NCBI RefSeq assembly: GCF_901000735.1
Contig: NC_081545.1
Coordinates: forward strand, 124,001-188,000
Length of the DNA stretch: 64,000 bases
Source of the DNA: Corylus avellana
Lineage: Eukaryota > Streptophyta > Magnoliopsida > Fagales > Betulaceae
Reading direction: 5' to 3'
Position numbers and translations under genes: made by a program. The notes under the pieces were generated by a model that saw nothing but the letters and a program-made list of their open reading frames with translations, had not been told where the DNA came from and did not search any database. Of this stretch, positions 59,812 through 64,000 are shown piece by piece (position 1 is the first letter of the stretch; every line of letters starts with the position of its first letter).

Positions 59812-62622
59812 ATGTCTTTGAATCTAGTGTTCGAGGTTAGGTATGGCAGTAGATTCGACAGAAGTTGTGGTTGCAATTACGTGGGGGGAGAAGTTGCTGT
59901 TCATGGTGAAGGGTATGATCCTGACAACTTGTCTTTTTTTGAGCTTGAAGATATTTGTAAAGACTACGGGTACAAGCCAGGGGATCTAATATACTTCAGA
60001 GAACCTTATAAGACGTTAATGGGGGGTTTGCATTTAATCAGCTCTGATGCCGACGTATTGTTCATGGTTGGTTGCCATAAAGGGCAATATATTGTGCATT
60101 TGTATGTCGTGTGTTTTGGGGAGGGTCAGGGTGATGTTCAGGATTACGAAGGAGAAGATGACGATGAAGGGGAGGGAAGGGTTGATTACAATGACCCTTG
60201 GTGGAAAGGCAAACTCAGTGATGACGAGGATTTATTTGATGTAGATGTTGACGAAGGCGATACTGGAACTGGAGCAACCGGAGCAGGAACTAGTGAAGCT
60301 GGAACCGTTGGTGATGGTGATGGTGGTTATGACAATGAGGGTGAGGAGGAAGAAACAGGTGATGAAGAAGATGGGAACCATAGTGAGGCCCGCAGAACTA
60401 ATGCTTCTATTAGGTCCGAAAGTGGGCGTAAGAAAAATAAAAAATTTGAAGAAGTAGATGATGATGACACAAACTCAGAATTGGCTAGAAGTGACATATT
60501 GGAGTCACCACCCCGTAGTGATGAAGAAGTTGAAGGGACATCTACAAAAACGCCCGAATTTCAGCGAATGGACCTAGTTAACCCAGAGCTGCATCTCTAC
60601 ATGACTTTCCCAGACATACAAACATTTAGAGAAGCAGTTAAGGAGTACAATCTTTTGAGGGGCAAGGAAATTAGGTTCAAAAAGAATGAAAGAAGAAAGT
60701 CTATTGTTGTGTGTAGGGATGACAAGTGTCGGTACCGAGTATATGCAAGGAAGGTTTCTGATGAACAAACATTTCAGATAAGATCTATGCAGCCTAAACA
60801 TGTGTGTGGTAGGCAATACAAGAACTCCATTGTGAACTCAACTTGGATATCGAACAAGTTGATTGAGAAGTTCCGAATTCAGCCGAATATGCCCTTGAAT
60901 GTCATACAACATGAAGTGAAGGAAAAGTGGAAAGTGGATGTGAGTCCAAGTATGATGTATAGGGCTAGGGCCAAGGCATGTCAAAAAATATACGGGAAGT
61001 TTGAAGACCAATATGGTCACCAGTGGGATTATTGCGAGACATTGAGACAAACGAATAGGGGAAGCTGTATGATGATGAAGGTTGACAGGCCAAACCCAAA
61101 TGTGCTTCCAAAGTTTGGAAGACTGTATTTTTCTCTTGCTGCAATGAAGAAGGGGTTTTTGGATGGTTGTAGGCCTGTCATAGGGGTGGATGGATGCTTC
61201 TTGAAAGGGCCATTCAAGGGACAACTGTTAGCTGCAGTTGTAAGGGATGGGAATAATAATATGTACCCAATCGCATTTGCTGTTGTCGAAGCTGAGACCA
61301 AAGACTCTTGGACATGGTTTTTGGAAACCCTAGTGTCCGATCTTGGAGTGCATGAACGGGGCTGCAGACCAACATTTATTTCGGATAGACAAAAAGTAAG
61401 TTATGTTACATTTAATTTTTGCTCATAATGTTCAAATCACACTTAAACAAATTTGTTAAATAATTTTATTATTTTGGTCATTTTTTCATGCATTATGAAT
61501 TTGTTGTGCAGGGTCTCATGCCAGCTTTAGCGTCTGTGCTTCCAATAGCGGATCATCAAATTTGTGTTAGGCATCTGTATGCCAACTTCAGAGACTTGGA
61601 AGGCCATAAAGGATTGGCATTGAAAGAGCAGTTGTGGGTTGCAGCAACCGCATACGCTGAACATGAGTTTACAACTCATATGGAAGAATTGAAGAAACTT
61701 AGTAAGGATGCATACGATTACTTGAACAAGATTGACCCCTGTGGGTGGTCTCGGGCTTGGTTTAATGAATCTCCAAGGTGTGAGTTGTTAGTGAACAATA
61801 TCTGTGAGTGTTTCAACTCATACATCCTCAAGGCTCGTGACAAGCCTATTTTGACAATATTGGAAATGATAAGAAAAAAGTTATTGAGGAGATATCAGGC
61901 TAAGAGGAAAGGGATTGCGAAGTTGACAGGGAGGTTGTGCCCAAGGATTGGGCAAAAGTTGGAGCCAATTGGGTTGGACACAATGGACTGCATTGCAACC
62001 TATGCTGGTGATGGAATGTTTGAGGTTTCTGCTCCCAGCAACAAACAGTATATGGTAGACCTACGTAGAAGACGATGTGGTTGCAGGCAATGGGAAATCA
62101 CTGGAATCCCCTATCCCCATGCATTTGCTGCTGTACTCTATGATTGTGGGAATCCGGAGGACTATGTTGATGAATTCTACACAATCGAGACGTACAAGAA
62201 GGCATATGCACCAATAATTTACCCAATGCCTAGTGAGGAACAATGGATAAAGACCAGACATGATCATTTGGAACCACCTACAATTAGAGTAGCCCCCGGG
62301 AGACCAAAGAGGTTAAGAAAGAGGGCTCCTAATGAGAGTAGGGACCCCAAAAATCCGAACCGAATTAGGAAATTTGGAGCAAGGATGAGATGTGCGAAGT
62401 GTACTGGTTTGGGTCACAATAAGAGGAGCTGTCCACTTAATCAATCTTCAGGAAATCAGCTTAATACCCCCCCTACAGCAAGTGTAAGTGTTATTCAACC
62501 CTATTAAATCGTCCTTAATAGATAACCTGGTTTTAACTGGCTTGTTTTAGACTTTGTATGACATGCTAATATTTGTTTCCAATTTTTTTATGCAGTCACA
62601 AAGTGTTGGGTCCAATACTTGA
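59812..62622 (+). pseudogene. MuDR-like transposase
   Basis: Exons 59812-61395, 61512-62483 and 62596-62622 give 860 residues before TGA. N-terminal PB1-like domain of plant MULE proteins (about 1-100), an acidic Asp/Glu-rich linker (about 105-250), the MULE DNA-binding domain (FREAVKEYNLLRGKEIRFKK; CRYRVYARK), and the DDE core with Asp460 (VIGVDGCFLKG), Asp525 (FISDRQK) and Glu627 (NNICECFN). A SWIM finger follows: CGCRQWEITGIPYPHA, where Tyr stands where the family has Cys, so one zinc ligand is lost. Then a CCHC knuckle, CAKCTGLGHNKRSC, is intact. The first two exons are long, open frames, so damage is slight. Downstream exons remain in frame after the TGA, which suggests truncation by a single CGA-to-TGA change. 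A domesticated FAR1/MUSTANG-type gene was considered, but the terminal repeat and truncation favour a transposon. Confidence 0.85.
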
Positions 62623-63905
62623 TCAACTGGTAAAAGCAAGGCACGTGTTGTGGGCAAGGTAGACATTTTTAGGCGCTTGTACTGCCATTTTTTTACGGTT
62701 TGTAGGCAAATGTAGTCACTTGACAATTGTTATATTTGATGTTAGCAGAAAGCTAAGGAGGTGAAAAGTAGTGGCAGTGGTGGTCCCAGCCAGTCATCAA
62801 ATGCAGTAAAGGTACTTGGAAATTATGTTGTTTTAGTAGTAGGTTTTGTCATACCCAACACATAATGGGTATATTTTTATTAGTTCATAATTTGTTCTTA
62901 CTTTCTATGGTATTGTTTAGAATAAAGAGGACTTGAAGAAGAACAATACAGCATCTGGGTCAACCGCTGGTCCACAAGCATCCACCATACTCAAGGTACT
63001 TAACTATATGATAACCGTCTTTACTTTGTACATTTATTCACATAAACCCTAATATGACATATAACATCTTTGCTACCATCTAGTACTTATTTATTTTGTA
63101 TATATATATATATTTTCATTTGTTGTTTTTGCAGAAGGGTAAGGGGAAAGGTCAGCCTACACATGCTCCACGTGGATTTGTAATCCCCAGACTTGTTGAT
63201 GAAAGGGAGCACACACCTCCCCCTGGATTTGGAGCTGAAAGAGGCGCAACACTTCCACCTGTTGAAAACCAAAATGACGATCTCGCCCCCTTTGAACCTG
63301 GGGTAGGAATTGCCTTACCTGCATCATGAGGCAGGGTGGAAGGTACAGAAGATGCCCTTGAAATTCCTGTAATGGTCACAGGAGGTCTTGCATCAAGGAC
63401 TCGTACATCTGATAGGATTAGAGGTATTTTCCGTAGTACACCGACCCGGGCTCCTGTACATATTGACCTCACTGAAGAGGTCCCCGCTGGAACCCAACCT
63501 TCACGTACAGGGCCTAGAACTAGAGGTGGTGGAACTGGATGGAAAGCTATGGGTAGTGGACCTAGAAGGGCTAAAATGGGGAGGGGATTTGCAATTCGAG
63601 GTGGTGGAGGCAGAGGTGGTGTAGGCATTGATGTTGCAGGCAGAGGTGGGGCAAGCATTGATGTTGCAGGCAGAGGTGGGGCAGGCAGAGGTGGGGTAGG
63701 CATAAGTGTTGCAGGCAGAAGTGGTGCAGGCAGAGGTGGGGTAGCTGCACCTACTACTGCTGCACCTTCACATGCTGATGGTACTGTAGCAAAGTCTGAT
63801 AATATCGCAAAGTTGAAAGGAAAACGCATTGCAACAACAGTAGAAAAGGGTATTGAAATTATGGAAGGCAAGAGGAAACGGCTCAATCCACAATGGAAGC
63901 CGTAA
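62623..63905 (+). pseudogene. 3' exons of the MULE gene after the premature stop
   Basis: In-frame continuation through exons 62596-62658, 62749-62811, 62921-62995 and 63135-63905, each with GT/AG borders and lengths divisible by three. They encode a Ser/Lys/Gly-rich tail, then HAPRGFVIPRLVDEREH, a second TGA at 63327-63329, and a Gly/Arg-rich repeat region (GRGGAGRGGVGI) ending NPQWKP and TAA at 63903-63905. Preserved splice sites and phase show that these were coding until recently. Confidence 0.75.
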
Positions 63906-64000
63906 AGTCATGGACAACTAGCCTTATGTGTTTTTTGTGGTTTTGATATGTTTTTTTTTTTGGTAATGTGTATGGATAACAAAATATGTGATTTTCATTT

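Larger units (their letters stand above)
56965..64000 (+). mobile_element. MuDR-like (MULE) transposon, right end outside the window
   Basis: Starts gggaaaattacagtttaccc at 56965, a MULE-style end with repeated aaagtttcaattttttgcaa words, and has no inverted partner before 64000. A transposase gene follows in the sense direction. The assignment of this end to that transposase is inference and depends on finding the inverse end downstream. Confidence 0.6.

Noticed and set aside
59812..62622. Domesticated FAR1/MUSTANG-type host gene
   Set aside because: A MULE-style terminal repeat upstream, the lost SWIM ligand and a premature TGA with preserved downstream exons fit a decaying transposon better.
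63152..63886. 244-codon Pro-rich open frame antisense to the MULE last exon
   Set aside because: Complement of Gly/Arg-rich repeats; the sense frame fits the exon chain.

Overview
The window is nuclear DNA from a flowering plant, most likely a eudicot; I cannot name the species. The reasons are intron-rich genes with plant-type families (an ER HSP70-17/GRP170 chaperone ending in HDEL, and a mitochondrial DEAD-box helicase of the RH9/RH53 group), TTTAGGG telomere motifs, tRNA-derived SINEs, a Ty1/copia element primed by initiator tRNA-Met, a hAT element, a MuDR-like element and many MULE-type MITEs. Only two host genes look intact. The rest is transposon, satellite, pseudogene and AT-rich spacer.

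Layout. 1-5603 and 5704-10107 are two near-identical blocks either side of a 100-N scaffold gap. Each holds a ~1.37-kb tandem array with fold-back elements, a GRF zinc-finger pseudogene (+) and part of a TEBICHI/POLQ-type helicase pseudogene (-); the second block continues with more helicase exons to 11282. 11283-14970 is non-coding, with a MITE and a SINE. 14971-24712 is a ~180-bp satellite array broken by three insertions: a 6.2-kb TIR element that itself carries an 11-bp minisatellite, a 507-N gap and a decayed hAT element; an unclassified 1.7-kb segment; and a 335-bp MULE MITE with a 9-bp target duplication. 24713-26520 holds fold-back and hairpin repeats that run up to the promoter of the first host gene.

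26815-42226 is a 14-exon HSP70-17 gene (+). Intron 12 contains a complete but decayed 5.14-kb copia retrotransposon with a TTAAT target duplication, plus a Harbinger-like MITE. 44963-49917 is a 7-exon mitochondrial DEAD-box helicase gene (-), convergent with HSP70-17, with a telo-box and site II motifs upstream. 50245-56645 is AT-rich spacer with MITEs and SINEs. 56965 to the window end is a MuDR-like transposon: a left terminal repeat, then a transposase gene from 59812 with an intact DDE triad, a damaged SWIM finger and premature TGA codons. Its right end lies beyond 64000.

The two host genes act in separate compartments (ER protein folding; mitochondrial RNA metabolism) and show no operon-like link. 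Most decay fits CGA-to-TGA conversion at methylated CpG, and one case is seen directly by comparing the two duplicated blocks. Exon boundaries were read by eye from GT/AG sites and reading frame; the summed exons give 902 and 638 codons with no frame error.
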